DNA of 64,000 bases. Origin: Theobroma cacao (Eukaryota; Streptophyta; Magnoliopsida; Malvales; Malvaceae). The notes beneath the pieces are model-generated. The model was not told the DNA's origin and ran no database searches. It worked only from the letters and a program-made list of their open reading frames with translations. Every line of letters begins with the position of its first letter. Position 1 is the first letter of the stretch. The stretch is from assembly GCF_000208745.1 (NCBI RefSeq), contig NC_030851.1, positions 18,523,207 to 18,587,206 of the forward strand, written 5' to 3'. The position numbers were made by a program, and so were the translations under genes. Shown here piece by piece: positions 1-12,420 of the stretch.

Positions 1-2342
1 GAAGTCAACGGTGCAAAGAAAAGCAATGTGGTACCTTGATAGTGGATGCTCTAGATACATGACCAGGAACAAAGAATTGAAACCAAAGAAATGAGGAAAT
101 GTAACTTTTAGAGATGACTCAAAAAGTCATACAGAAGGTATTGGTGCAATAGGTAAAGATTTTTCATCTCAAATTGAGAATGTTTTATTTGTAAATGGTT
201 TTAAACATAATTTGTTGAGTGTTAGTCAATTATGTCATAAAGGTTTTAAAGTTATGTTTGAAGCATTGATTTGCCATGTTGTTAACATTACAAGAAATAA
301 AATTTTGTTTGTAGGAAATCATCAAGGTAATCTATATGTTGTGTACCTAAATGATTTATGCGCAAGTAATGTATGCTCTATGGCTAATAAAAATGAAGAT
401 AGTTTGTTATGGCATAGAAAACTTGGACTTGCAAGCATGCACACAATTTCAAAATTATCCTTTTTAGATCTTGTAAAAGGAAAACCTAAATTGAACTTTG
501 AGAATGATAGATTTTGTGATGCATGTGCCAAAGGCAAACATAAGAGAAAGTTCATTTAAATCCAAGAATGATGTTGCAACCTCTAGGCCATTGCAATTAC
601 TTCACTTAGATCTTTTTGGACCAATTAGAACCGTTAGTTTGGGGGAAAAATTATATGGTTTTGTAATTGTAGATGACTATACTAGGTACAGTTGGGTATT
701 ATTTTTAGCAACAAAAGATGAGGTTTTCAATGCTTTTACAAATTTTTGTAGAAAAATTGAAAATGAAAAATGATATATAGTAACTAGTGTTATAAGTGAT
801 CATGGAAAAAAGTTTGAAAATGTAGACTTTAAGGAATTATGCAATGAGAAAGGATATAGTCATAATTTTTTAGCTTCTAGAACCCCACAACAAAATGGAG
901 TAGTTGACAGAAGATATGGCTAGAACTATGTTGTGTGAAAACAACTTACTTAGGTACTTTTGGGCTGAAGCTATTAACACATCATGCTACATTATAAATG
1001 GGGTAATGGTTAGGCCAATATTAAAGAAAACACCCTATGAATTATACAAAGGTAAAAAGCCCAACATTGCATAGTTTCATCCATTTGGTTGCAAATGTTT
1101 TGTGTTAAACAATGGAAAAGAATATCCAGGAAAATCTAATGCTAAAAATGATAAAAGAATCTTTTTAAGACACTCTTTAACTTCCAAAGCATATAGAGTT
1201 TTTAATAAAATAACATTAGTTGTTGAACGGTCAATACATTTGTTGTTTGATTATTCTAATCCACCAACTAGAAAGGAAGATTTTGATGATGATATAGGTA
1301 CCCTTCAAAAGCAAATTAAAGAACTTGATCTCAACCAAGAAGGATCCAAACAAAATAAAGAAGCATCACATGAAAAAGAGCAACAAATTGAGCACGTCAT
1401 TGAAGAAAAAGAGCCTAGTTAACTAATGGTAAGAAAAGAAGTCGATGAAAGCAACATCATTGGTGATCTTACCCATGGGGTAAGAACTATAGCTCAAATT
1501 AAAAATGTTTATGAGTATGCTGCCTTTATCTCTTAAATTGAATTAGGTGATGATTATTAGATACTAGCCATGCAAGAAGAATTAAATCAACTTGAAAGAT
1601 GTCAAGTCCAGGAGTTAGTTCCTAGGCCAAATGATTACCCAATTATAGGCACTAAATGGCTGTTTAAGAACAAAATGGATGAAAATGGAGCAATAATTAG
1701 AAACAAAGAAAGGTTAGTCGCCAAAGGATATAGTTAAAAGGAAAAAATAGATTATGATGAAACTTATGCTCCGGTAGCAAGACTAAAGGCAATTAGAATG
1801 CTCTTAGCCTTTGCATGCTATATGAACTTTAAGCTATATCAAATGGATGTTAAGAGTGTTTTTCTTAATGGATTAATTAATGAGGAAGTGTACGTTGAAC
1901 AACCTTTCGGCTTTGAAAGTCCAACTTTTCCAAATCATATTTTTAGATTAAGAAAGGCTTTATATAGTTTGAAGCAAGCTTCTTAAGCTTGGAATGAAAC
2001 ATTATCAAAATTCTTAATCAAAAATTATTTTAATAGAAGGAAGGTTGATAAAGCTTTTTTCATCAAAAGTAAGGGCAAAGACATTTTAATTTTGCAAGTT
2101 TATGTTGATGATATTATTTTTGGTGCTATTAATGAGCTTCTTTGTTAAGAGTTTGTTAAAACTATGAAAGGAGAATTGGAGATAAGTGTGATGGGTGAAC
2201 TAAACTACTTCTTTGGGCTATAAATAAAACATAAGAAAAATAAAACATTAAGCCAAGTACACAAATGACTTGCTCAATAAGTTTGGCATGGAAAGCACAA
2301 GAACATACTATACTCCCATGAGTACCTCAACAATGCTTGAGA
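1..2342 (+). pseudogene. Copia element A: pol remnant (protease end, integrase, reverse transcriptase)
   Basis: This is the 5' half of a Ty1/copia polyprotein; the window opens inside it. Near position 30 it encodes the protease motif DSGCS. A GAG-pre-integrase region follows around 400-550, with the LLWHRKLG motif and the paired Cys of the zinc-binding HHCC module. The integrase core with LHLDLFGP and VDDYTRYSW lies around 590-900. Reverse transcriptase follows at about 1560-2240, including QMDVKSVFLNG and the YVDDIIFGA catalytic box near 2100. Several in-frame stops and frameshifts make it non-functional. The reading resumes at 4370 after an inserted solo LTR. The close match to the pol of elements B and C, plus the extra downstream ORF, places it in the Sirevirus-like group by inference. 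Confidence 0.9.
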
Positions 2343-4364
2343 TGTTGGGGTGAGCCCTGTAGCTAATTGGGATTGATTAAGGTTTGATTCCAATCATCCA
2401 ATAACATCATTCATATTGAATGATTAAAGATTTTCCTTCATCAATAAGATATCAATTATAACAAGTTATAAGTCTAATTGGATCAAGTCTATGAGATTAA
2501 TATGCCTTGCAAAGGAGCTGTAATGGGTTGTAGTTATGAGATCCTTATGTATCAAAGCGTAATCTCTAAATGTTCCTGGTCAATATATCATTGAGACTAG
2601 ACATCAATGATACTTAGAGACTAGTACATTCTATGTTCCTTACTTAACACGTAAGTAACCGATCTCATAAATTGAAGTATAAAGATACTTGAAACGAGAA
2701 TGTAGGTTCTTGCCTAGGAGAGCAAGTTCACTAAACATGATCCACCATGAGAAGTGCATTTGGTATTTCACTCAAGTGTCTATGCAATACATTCCATGTG
2801 TCAGTTGTATAAATACTCCCTAAACTTGAGACACCAGATTGTTTTATGTGCGGAGTGCTATGCTTTGATTTTATCCCTACGGGTGCCTAACCAAGGATGC
2901 TAAAACAATATGTTTTTGGGTATAACATGAAGCATGTGAACCCAAATGAGTGGTCAAGATAGGAATCATCACCCCAAGTGATGCAGGGGACATATCCTAA
3001 CTATTCTTGGTTGATATTAGCTTATTAAAGTCCTTGGCCAAGGTGACTTGAAGATTATGAAAGGAGTTCATAAGTCTTTATAAAGCTGATGATCAAACTT
3101 TAAGAACGAATGTGGAGATCAATAAGAGTAGACACTGCACCATGCTCTTATCATCTCCGGGATATATGATGAGGGAATGAATTACTCTAAAAGGCGGATC
3201 ACTGAAAAGTTGAGTCAAATCATCTTGACTCTTCTAACATTTGGGTGGCCACGATGGATTGCTAGATCCCAATCTTTGTCTATGAACTCTATGTAGTTAA
3301 CTTGATTAATGATGAATTTAAAGTAGTTTAATTTTATCTAATTTTAAGTTTAACTTAAGAATTATATATTGAGTTCATTGCCAACATATTAGAAGCCTAA
3401 TAGGTCACACACCTAAAATGAATGTTAAAAATAAAATGGGAGAGATGATTAAGTTTGACTTAATCAAATTAGAAGTTATGAGCTTCTCAAGCACTTGATT
3501 AAAATTGTTTAATTAAGTTGTGCCTAATTAATTAAATTATTTAATTAAATCATTGGGCCTAATTAATTAAATTAAACAATTAAGTTATTGGGCTTAATTG
3601 ATTAAATTTGTTTAATTAAGTCATTAGGCCTAATTGATTAAAATTATTTAATAAATTGTTGGGCCTAATTAATTAAATTATTTAATTAATTTATTGGGCT
3701 TAATTGATTAAATTAAACAATTAAGTTAACTGGGCTTCTTAAGGACTTAATTAAATTGTTTATTCAAATTATTGGATTAATTGGTAATTACAAAATAGTT
3801 TTGTAATTAAGGTTTAAAATTAATCCAAGGTATAAATACCTTGCTATAGCCTCCAAACAAATTGAGAGAGAACATCACATTAGAAATTCTTTTTGTCTAG
3901 TCGTTCCTTGTGTGAAGAAAAATAGTTTTTCATTCATTTGATTTTTTTTTTTTTTGTGTTTAGCCCCAAAATTTTTGTGTGGATTATGAGTTTATGAAAC
4001 TCATCTGTGTTAGCACATTGTCAAGGCATAGCACTCCTAATCCTTAAAGACGAATTTTCTAATTCATTGGTGTGGATCACCATTAAAGGCTGCAGAAGGA
4101 TTCCTTGGACAACTTTGGCTTGCAACAATCGGGTTAAGGTGGTTGAGCTTTTTTGAAGGCTGATTTGGTAGTTTAAAAAAGGATAAATCAACTTTTGTTA
4201 TTTAGGTAAACTTGATATGATCATATATATATTATTTTTAATTTAATTTTGTACTCAATTTGGCATGGAAGAGATCCTAAGAGGGTGAGGTGTAATTTAA
4301 TTTTTAAATTTATTTCTGCTTCGTTTTTTTTTGTATTTGATGCATGATCAGCCCTCACCCAACA
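2343..4364 (+). mobile_element. Solo LTR (2.0 kb) inside element A
   Basis: The left end TGTTGGGGTGAGCCCTG and the right end CAGCCCTCACCCAACA form imperfect terminal inverted repeats with TG...CA ends. The 5-bp direct repeat TGAGA at 2338-2342 and 4365-4369 is a target-site duplication. The reverse-transcriptase/RNase H reading of element A continues on the other side. No internal coding region, primer-binding site or second LTR is visible, so this is a solo LTR left by recombination. A TATA-like TATAAATACC at 3831-3840 sets the plus orientation and puts U3 at about 2343-3860. The LTR family could not be assigned to a named lineage. A diverged relative lies at 10891-12420. Confidence 0.9.
3500..3730 (+). 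repeat. AT-rich tandem array in the solo LTR, just upstream of its TATA box
   Basis: About four to five imperfect units of 50-60 bp. Each has the pattern TTGGGCCTAATTAATTAAAT followed by TTTAATTAAG or its inverse AAACAATTAAG. The units contain the palindrome TTAATTAA and alternate in orientation of the flanking half-sites. The array ends about 100 bp before the TATA-like box at 3831. Confidence 0.75.
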
Positions 4365-4369
4365 TGAGA

Positions 4370-5080
4370 AAGATAAGAAAGCTACATCTATTGATCAAAA
4401 ACTCTATAGATCTATGATTGGTTATTTACTCTATCTTACTGCTAGTGGACCAAACATAAGTTTTACTGTAGAACTATGCATTAGATTTCAATCATCTCCT
4501 AGAGAACCACACTTGAGTGTTGTCAAAAGAAGTTTTAAGTATTTGAAAGACACATCTAATTTAGAAATATAGTATCCAATGAGTTCTAATTTTGATCTCC
4601 ACTCATATTCGGATGTCAACTTTAGTGAATACAAGATAGATAGAAAGAACACATCTGCTTCATGTCAATTCTTAAGTAATATATTGATCTCATGGTTTTC
4701 AAATAAACAAAATAATGTAGCTCAATCCACTATCGAAGCTGAGTATGTGGCTGACAAAAGTTGTTGCGCTCAAGTGTATGGATGAAGCAATAATTAGAAA
4801 ATTATGGACTAGGTATGAAAAGAATTCCCATTAAATGTGATAACACTAAACCCATAAATCTTACAAAGAACCCCATCCATCACTCCAGAACAAAACACAT
4901 AGAGATAAGACACCATTTCATTGAAGACCATGTTAAAAAAAAAAAGATATAGTTCTTGAATATGTAAGTACAAAAGACCTACTTGCTAACATTTTCACTA
5001 AACCACTTGATAGAGAACAATTTTGCAAAATGAATCCACCTAAGATAAGAAGAATTTTAAAGCTGGTTCAATATGATAAA
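4370..5080 (+). pseudogene. Copia element A: end of reverse transcriptase and RNase H
   Basis: This continues element A after the solo LTR. It starts with the IDQKLYRSMIGYLLYLTA motif that follows the palm domain in copia elements. The RNase H domain follows, with HSYSDVNFSEYKIDRK, the acidic EAEY motif near 4740, and a C-terminal region reading HSRTKHIEIRHHFIEDH and IFTKPLDREQF. Stops and frameshifts (for example near 4785 and after 4935) disable it. Pol ends at about 5080, before a non-coding spacer. Confidence 0.88.
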
Positions 5081-5499
5081 CATTGTTGCAAAATGTTGAA
5101 TATATGAAGCATGTATAGTTATATTTATTGCTCACATCACATATGCTTTAAAGATAATGTTTATGATAAAATTTGCATGATGATTGACTCTTGTTAACAT
5201 ATAAAAGCTAGTATGTTTCTATGAAGTTGATATGAAAACTAGTCATTTACTCATATACATATTCATGTGCATTCATGCCATGGCCATCCAAGTCTTCAAG
5301 TATATGGAAAAGTTGTTGACGAAGCAAATTTTCTTTCAAAATTCATGATTTAATGTTGGAAACTCACTTGCACTGGTTCTAGACAATGTTTCAAACTATT
5401 TTTAAACAAAAATTTCACATTATTTTGATTGTATAATGTGTTTGGACCAAATCACAGATTTTAAGAAACGAAAAATCACTTTTTTAAGACTTAGAGTTT

Positions 5500-5760
5500 C
5501 ATGTGTCAATACATTACTCCATGTATTGATACATTCAAGAACATGTATAGATTCCTAAATCTATTGATACAATTTATCCAATAGTCAAAATGAAAATCCT
5601 ATGATAAATGTATCGATACGTAGCCACATGTATCAATACATGCAATAACATGTATGAATAGATTACCCCATTTATCAATACATTTCATCTAGTAGCCAAA
5701 AATAAAAAATCTACAACGAATGTATTGATTTAAAGGCACATATATCGATACATCGTGAGT
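5500..5760 (+). repeat. Palindrome cluster in the pol-ORF3 spacer of element A
   Basis: About eight imperfect copies of the palindrome ATGTATCGATACAT in 260 bp, the best at 5608-5621. Others are decayed to TATTGATAC or TATCAATAC. The same palindrome fills the U3 region of A's own 3' LTR (8186-8580). The cluster lies between the end of pol (about 5080) and the third ORF (6097). Confidence 0.85.
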
Positions 5761-6096
5761 TTTAAAACCTTTGACAAGTTGGTTTCCACATTTCCCACGA
5801 ACAAAACTTCAAAATTCTTTCAACTCATTTCATGTTCATGTGATTTTTTTCTCAAATTGGCACTGATTAAAGCACTTTTACTGTGTTTTCCTCCATCAAA
5901 ACACCATTTTTCTTCTACAGAACACTAGATTAAGCCCATAACTGCATTAAACCCTTTCTGAAACCCTAGCTTTGAAACTTTCCAATTTTTGAGGTTTAGT
6001 TCAAATTAATCTGATAAAAATGTACTTAAACTTCCTACATCATTTTTACTAGTTGATTTTCCTCTAAAACTTCCCAAAATCAAAAAAATCCTCAAA

Positions 6097-7238
6097 ATGG
6101 CTTTCTGACTTAAACACACCAAACACACTACTTCTTGCCAACGAGACTTTGATCAGGGTGATGCCTCTGCCTCCCAACCTCCACCACCAACACTACACCT
6201 TGACAAGCACTCATATAAGCAGAATTTCTCTCACCCTTCCCTAGAATGCAAGTTTGAAAAGGATTATGCCAAACAGGACATCAAGCTGAGCAGGGTAATT
6301 GACTTTAACTATCTTGAGCGCATTAATTTCCCATATATTGATAACTTTCGAGAATTAGGTTAGCCTAGTTACTTGTCCATGAACAGTACATATTATGCCA
6401 ATTTGGTTCGAGTGTTCTATTTCAATGCCATCACAAAATTTCAAGATTATGAGGACAATGAACTTATAGTGCACATGATATATTTGTTACATCTGTCATA
6501 GGAAAGAGGATTGTGGTAGCTGAGCACACCCTAGACACTATGTTAGGCTTTGATGTTCATCTAGGAGATAGGGACTTTGTCGAGGGGGTACTTACAAATA
6601 AAATCTTATCCACAATTTATAATTACCACCCCGTTAGTCAAAAGGGTATAATTAATGTCAAACGTCTATCTTTTTACGACTGTATCCTTCACTTTATTTT
6701 GTCCCATACCATTCACCCTCGTGGTACTAATTATTCCACTCTTAAGAGTGGGGATTTTTGGTTCCTTTACTGTATTATGTCCTAAGATCGCATCAATCTG
6801 TCCAAATTTATCTTTGATGACATGTTGAAAATCATCAACAAGTCTGAAAAAACATTGCTTTATGGCTTGGCCATCAGCGTTATCATTGATTCAATGAGCA
6901 TCCCTACAAGGTGTGATCCACCTAAGCCACATGCCTTATGCACTAAAATCAATAAGCATGCAATAAACAAGCTAGGTTTTATGTTTGTCAACAACCCTTA
7001 AGTGCGTAAAGAAATTGTCAATGAACTTGACGTAGTTAGGGATAAGGGGAATGATGACACCCATGTTAAGCTTAATGCAACCCCTAATGTTGATTATAGC
7101 ATGAACCCTAGTGTTGCTCTTAGCTACCCATCTATGTCCACTACTTTTAACTTCAAGCAAGCCTTTTCTCGATTGTTATCATATATGGCATCTATGGATG
7201 CTCGTATGGATAATAGGTTTAATGCTTTAAGCGCCTAG
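6097..7238 (+). pseudogene. Copia element A: post-pol ORF (ORF3), broken
   Basis: A third coding region after pol. The likely start ATG is at 6097, with an early stop three codons later. Readable segments are a Pro/Ser-rich stretch, a domain with YLERINFPYIDNFRELG and YYANLVRVFYFNA around 6300-6440, then AEHTLDTMLGFDVHLGDRDF (6520-6580) and LSFYDCILHFILSHTIHPRG (6670-6720), ending at a stop at 7238. This layout resembles the 'putative plant transposon protein' domain that recurs in plant genomes; that assignment comes from memory and was not searched. Equivalent ORFs occur in B (51732 onward) and C (59700 onward). At least three in-frame stops are present, and no membrane segment or signal peptide is evident. 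Function unknown. Confidence 0.72.
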
Positions 7239-8007
7239 AATCTTGATTTATGGTATCGCTAACAGCTTTTAAAAGAATAGTTTATTGCTCATTTTCCACC
7301 TCCGCCTTGATTTCCTTATTGGGGACATCACTTCATTTCGACATTTCCTCACTTTTTGGACAGGATGGCAACATTATCATACCATTTTTATCATGCTTGA
7401 ACATTATAGTAGTTGTGCATCATGGTAGTTTTGACCTCTTTAATTTTCTACACTATATTGGATGGCTGTTGATGGTTGATTTTGGATTATTTAACATTTT
7501 CTACTAGATTATGCTTTTCAACTATTTTTTTTTTGCGCTAATGGTCATAGTTTATTTCTATTGCAATTATGTTCTTTTTTTTCTTATCTTTATGCTCTTT
7601 TATGATCTCTATCTTATGATTTTACCTTAATGCTCATTTCTTGAAGTCTTGACATGATTTTAATGTTACCTTGACATGATTTTTCTTTAATTTATGCTTT
7701 CAAATCCTATATATTTTCCCTTTTCATGCCTAATTTTCTTTTTAATTTAACAAAAAAAAAGGGGAGAATGGTTTTAACAAGCAGATTTTGCATCAAGTTT
7801 TTCTTAAGATGGCCAAATAATTTTTTTTTAAATTGTTAAAAGGCCTTAAATTGAGGGGGAGCTTAGATTAAGGGGAAGGATTCAAAATTAAAGGATAATT
7901 TAAAAATCTACACACAACTTTCAAATCTTTAAAATTCAAGGGAGTCTATTATCAAAAAGTTTGAACAAATTTTGCTCATTGTTTTGTCATATAAAAAAAG
8001 GGAAGAT
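7239..8007 (+). promoter_or_regulatory. Element A 3' tail: polypurine tracts and inverted repeat before the 3' LTR
   Basis: No gene is visible here. The stretch is T-rich, then carries G-rich purine runs (AAAAAAAAAGGGGAGAA near 7752, TTGAGGGGGAGC near 7851, AAGGGGAAGG near 7871). A final polypurine tract AAAAAAAGGGAAGA at 7993-8006 abuts the LTR start. TTTTGTCAT (7982-7990) before the tract and ATGACAAAA (8048-8056) inside the LTR form a short inverted repeat around the junction, as in elements B and C. Confidence 0.75.
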
Positions 8008-9360
8008 TGTTAGATTTATAGTTTTCAAATTGATCCCATGTTTTCAAATGACAAAAAAAAATGATCAAAATTTCATCTACGCTTTGAAAATCAAGCTTAG
8101 ATATCCCTTAGCACTTTCAAAAGAGTTTGAGAAAAAAAACAATGAAAAAGGATTTTAAAAATTCTTTCTGGTCTAAATTTATCAATACATGTTCTTCATG
8201 TATCGATACATTTGGACAAGTATCAATAGAAATTTAAATCTATTAATACATGTTCTTGAGAAAAGTCAAAATCCACAAAGTCAAACTCAATCTATCGATA
8301 TATTCTCAAAATGTACTAATAGAAATTCAATAGAATGCTTACTGCCTCAAAAGTATTGATACATTTACCTATGTACCAATACATTTTTAACAAAATGCTC
8401 TTTACTTCAAAAGTATCAAAACATTAACAAATGTATCGATACATTTTAAACAAAATGTTCGAACCCTTAGCCAAGTCCAAAAGTATCAATACATCCCAAA
8501 ATGTATCGATGCATTTCAACGAAATTTCAAATATTAAAACAGCAATGTATCGATACATCCACACATGTATCAATATAATATGACTGTTAGAGACTAGAAT
8601 GAAGAGAACAATGACTATTTTTACATTTAATGCATTCCAAACCACCTTAGAAACCTCAGCAACTATAAATACAAGTTCCCACCACATTTATGGAAGTTGG
8701 AAGACTTTAAAACACAACTTAAAAAAAATATTTTAGCTCAAACCATTCAATACTCTCTGTACTCTTTTCTAGCATTTAAGTCTTTTATTATACCATTTAT
8801 TGAGCTTTTATTGCTTATTTCCTTCTTCACCAAACATTGTGCTTAATCTGCTACTCAGCCTTTAAAAGGCATTCTAGCTACACTCATATCTTTTATTGTA
8901 TTTCGTTGAATGGTTATACCTTAATTAATTGAAAAGGTATTGTTTGAGTGGTTATACCTTAACCAAGATACAAGGAAGAATGGATGTGCTTTAACTTTAA
9001 AAAGGCATTGTATTGAAAGGTTGTACTTGATCTACGAAAGACATTGTATTAAATCTTATTTTGATAGTGGATTTTAAACTCTTGAGTGAATCTAAGGGAG
9101 AAGACGTAGGTAATGAGGTCAAATCTTTATAAAACCTATTATGTCGTTTTTCTCTCATTCTTGTAATCTCATTTGTGTTTCTAACTTCTCTTATTTCATA
9201 AGAAATCAATTATCTTATTCATTCTCAAAAAGGTGATTTGACTTGAAAGAACTTTATTTTCTTGAAATTAAAAAGAAATTTTCAAAATATTTTAAATTTT
9301 CCAATTCACCCTCATCTTGGAACTATTCACATTGAGCTTATTGAGCTTATTGTATTAACA
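8008..9360 (+). mobile_element. 3' LTR of copia element A
   Basis: It starts TGTTAG directly after the polypurine tract and ends TTAACA, giving about 1353 bp with TG...CA ends. U3 carries an array of ATGTATCGATACAT palindromes (8186-8580). A TATA-like TATAAATAC follows at 8664-8672. The 5' LTR is outside the window, so the target-site duplication cannot be checked. The downstream neighbour is another LTR end, so A probably inserted into or beside an older relative. Confidence 0.82.
8186..8580 (+). repeat. U3 palindrome array, ATGTATCGATACAT type
   Basis: Perfect 14-bp palindromes at 8198-8211, 8431-8444 and 8545-8558, with about ten decayed copies between them (TATCAATACAT, TATTGATAC, TACCAATACA). 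Most changes hit the central CpG. The array ends about 85 bp upstream of the TATA-like box. Confidence 0.88.
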
Positions 9361-9934
9361 ATTCTATTAAAAAGCAAGAATTTTTTTCAGTGGATTGGAA
9401 ATTCCTTGGTTGCCAAAGGAGAGGATGTAGGCATTTGAAAAGTCAAACGACTATAAATGTTGTGTCTTGCTTTTAATTTTTCCGCATTGTGATTTGTTTC
9501 TTGCATTTAGCTTAGGAAAATATTTTGCCTTGATTCATTATTTATGTTTTGCTTGCATTTGACTTAGGAAAATATTTTACTTTGATTTATTATTTGTTCT
9601 TTTCAATTTATTATTGAAAACTTGCTTAGGAAAATCACACACTTTGTACACAAGAAGAAATTTTTGATTACAAAAGTCTTGATTTTTACACTTAATTTTC
9701 AAAAGTATTTTTAAATACAAATTCACTCCCTCTCTTGGTATATTGCTTATTAAGACTTATACATTAACAAAGCAAAATCACTTGCTTTGGTTTTGACACA
9801 AGAAGAAAATTTGTTTTTCAAAAAGGGATTATTTTTATTAAGCTTGCAAAAGAAAATTTTAAAATACCAATTCATCATTTCTTAGTATTTATTGCATTGA
9901 GCTTAGTATACTAATATCCTCTTTAACACAAAAC
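9361..9934 (+). mobile_element. Two further truncated Sirevirus-type LTR 3' ends
   Basis: Two successive segments resemble the R/U5 part of A's LTR. One ends at about 9768 (CATTAACA) and the other at about 9934 (CTTTAACA). Each ends with the same layout as A's LTR: a stretch such as CAATTCAYCCTC..CTTGG, then a run containing TTGAGCTTA or TTAAGACTTA, then TTAACA. Neither has a recognisable 5' start. The first also contains an internal duplication of GCTTGCATTTGACTTAGG near 9500-9560. They are probably remnants of older LTRs. Confidence 0.55.
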
Positions 9935-10890
9935 CAAACAACCACTTCTTTGCATTCAAATATATTTCCAACACTAAACTTAACCTAACTCCCATCTACT
10001 TCACTTTCCAAGCTTATAATACTCAAATGCTTACCTTAAGTGCCATTGCAAAGCGATTTTAAGCTCACCAATTCACCAACTTAAGGGAAAATGTAACCTA
10101 ATTGGAATACAAGCCAATCTAGCATTACAAATCGTTTAAAATGCATCCAAAATAGTTAAGTGGATTAATCTTACCTAACTTTGCATTTGTCAAGCTCCAA
10201 AATACTCCAACTGAGCTCTAATCTTTAATGAGGGACTTAGGGTTTCAAAGGTAGAGAAGAGAGCTTCCTTTCCTTGTGTTTTTCCAAATGGGTGGAATGC
10301 CCAAAGTCTTATATATTTTTTTTGTGTAAATTTTGCTAGAGTCAACTACATGTTCAAAGGGAGTCGACTATGTCCATTCAAAACCAGCCAAACTTGCTAA
10401 GTTGGATAATTGAAGGTCGACTATGGTTTCCATGTAGTCAACCTTAACAAATAATGCTCATTTTGGCAACCTTGTTATCCTAGAGTCAACTACAACCTCA
10501 CCATAGTCAATCTTAAGGTAGAACACTTTCACCAAAAGTCAAATTAACTTGATTTTTCAACCTTCTAACTCCATTTATAAGCTTTCCAACTCATATCCAC
10601 TGTACTAAATTATCATGATTCAACAAGCATACCTCACATTGTCAACATTCAACCTCAAATCAACCATAAACCCAAAATTTCAGTGTTTTTGCCCAAGTGT
10701 CATAGTTCATACTCTCATAGAGTTAGATGTATATAACATCATCCATAAATTCCTCAAACATGCCAAAATTTGAAGTCACTCTCCACAAACATAAACATAC
10801 CTTTGAGTTCATATACACATGCATTAAATTAATTCATCAAATAGCTTAAGCAACATCATCATAATCTGTATCAAAGTTGAGGGTGTTACA
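9935..10890 (-). mobile_element. Gypsy-type LTR on the minus strand (left end unclear)
   Basis: Read on the minus strand it begins TGTAACACCCTCAAC at 10890, the TGTAACACCC start common in plant Ty3/gypsy LTRs. Copies of a GTCGACTA-type motif lie at 10341-10514, upstream (in minus orientation) of a TATA-like stretch near 10307-10318. The left boundary and target-site duplication could not be fixed; 9935 is an estimate. No coding sequence is seen. Confidence 0.6.
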
Positions 10891-12420
10891 ACTAAACATG
10901 ACTCACTATGAGAATTTCATTTGATATTTTACTCAAGTGTTTATAGAAAAACTTTCACATGATAGTTATGTAAAAGATCATTTGACTTGAGGTCATTGGA
11001 TTACCTTATACATGGAATGTTATTTTTTGATATTGTCTAAAGTGGTTTAAGCTAAACATGCTAAAAAAGGATGGACATTGGGAATAGTAAAAGACACATG
11101 AAGGTAATTCAATGATTGATTAAGGATTTATTAAGTTAAGTGAATTGAAGGGAAATATCCCATTTACAGCTTGAATTGTGATAATTCATGGAAGTGCTTG
11201 GCCAATGTAGTTAGAGACGTTGGCAAAGGAGTTTGTCTACATCCTCATAATGAGTTTGATTACATATTCAAGTGCTAAAATGATATAAACAAAATTTGAG
11301 TAAACATTACACCATACTTCAAGTCTTGTCGAGATGTTAGAAGATAAAGGGATGATAATTACACTTTTAACATTGTTCATTAAAAGGTTGAGTCAAACCA
11401 CTACGAGTAAATTTTTAATGTTTCAAGCTTTTTTTGTTAAAAAAATAAAATTATTTGGTTTTTAGAATTTGAAAAAAATATACTTTTCATTTTTAAAAAA
11501 TACTCAAAATTTTTTAATAAACAAAAAATATTTCTATTTTTTGGGATTTTTTAGCATAAAAATTATTTCCAATTTTCTCAAATTTTTTCCAATTTTCTCA
11601 AAATTTTTAAATATTTGAAAAATATAACATTATTTATATATTATTTATAACTTTTTTTAGAATTTAAAAAAAATAAAAAAGGTTTTTATTAAAAGTCATG
11701 TCCATATCTAGAAATATGGTCAATGTCGAATTAACATATTACACATAGAAATTCTATCTGTTGCATTTAAATGTGGTGTGTCCACATGACATGCAACTTT
11801 ATTAATTATTTGTGGATAATTAACTAATATTCAATTAATTAATATTAGATATTGTTCTGATATATTTTAATTGAATAATTAATAATAAATATTTGAGATA
11901 GTATAAATTTAAATTTAATTTGTTTAAATTTAAATTATCTATCCATTGTATTTAAATTTAATTTGTTTAAATTTAAATAAAGATTATTTATTTTTTAAAT
12001 TTAATTTATTTAAATTTAAAATATCATATCTCTATATCCCTAATATGTCTATAAATAGTGAATAGACGTACTGATTTCAAAACGCAACAAAAAGAATAAA
12101 CGTGAGTTTTTCTGTAAGTCAGAAAAGTCAAAAAGCTTTTTTCTCCCTTTTTTTTTCTCTTCATTCTTGAGGTACCATCAAAGGCTAAAGGATTTTGGAA
12201 CGTGTAATTCTTTGCGGAGGACTCTAGTAGCCACTCCATAACAACGAGAGTGAAGAAATTGTTACGTGCACGAAAGAAGATTTGTAAGGCAAACTCCTTC
12301 GATCAAAGAAGGGAGTGGTATATTTTGTTGAAAAGGTAAGCCCACATTCCTACACTATCAACATCAAGGATTGAACCAAAATTAACAATTAATGAAAGTA
12401 AGTAAACTCAATTTTGTATA
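10891..12420 (+). mobile_element. Diverged, 5'-truncated LTR related to the solo LTR at 2343-4364
   Basis: ACTAAACATGACTCACTATG at 10891 matches ACTAAACATGATCCACCATG at 2731. Further matches keep the same order: a CTTGGCCAA block, an AAAAGGTTGAGTCAAACCA block near 11381 that matches one near 3205, a TATAAATA box near 12049, and ACCATCAAAGGCTAAAGGAT near 12174 that matches one near 4079. About the first 390 bp of the LTR are missing. The middle (11400-12010) is highly AT-rich. No gene is visible. Confidence 0.6.

Noticed and set aside
5900..7240. Element A ORF3 as an envelope gene
   Set aside because: Neither signal peptide nor membrane helices are visible, and the readable blocks fit a soluble plant transposon-protein domain better.
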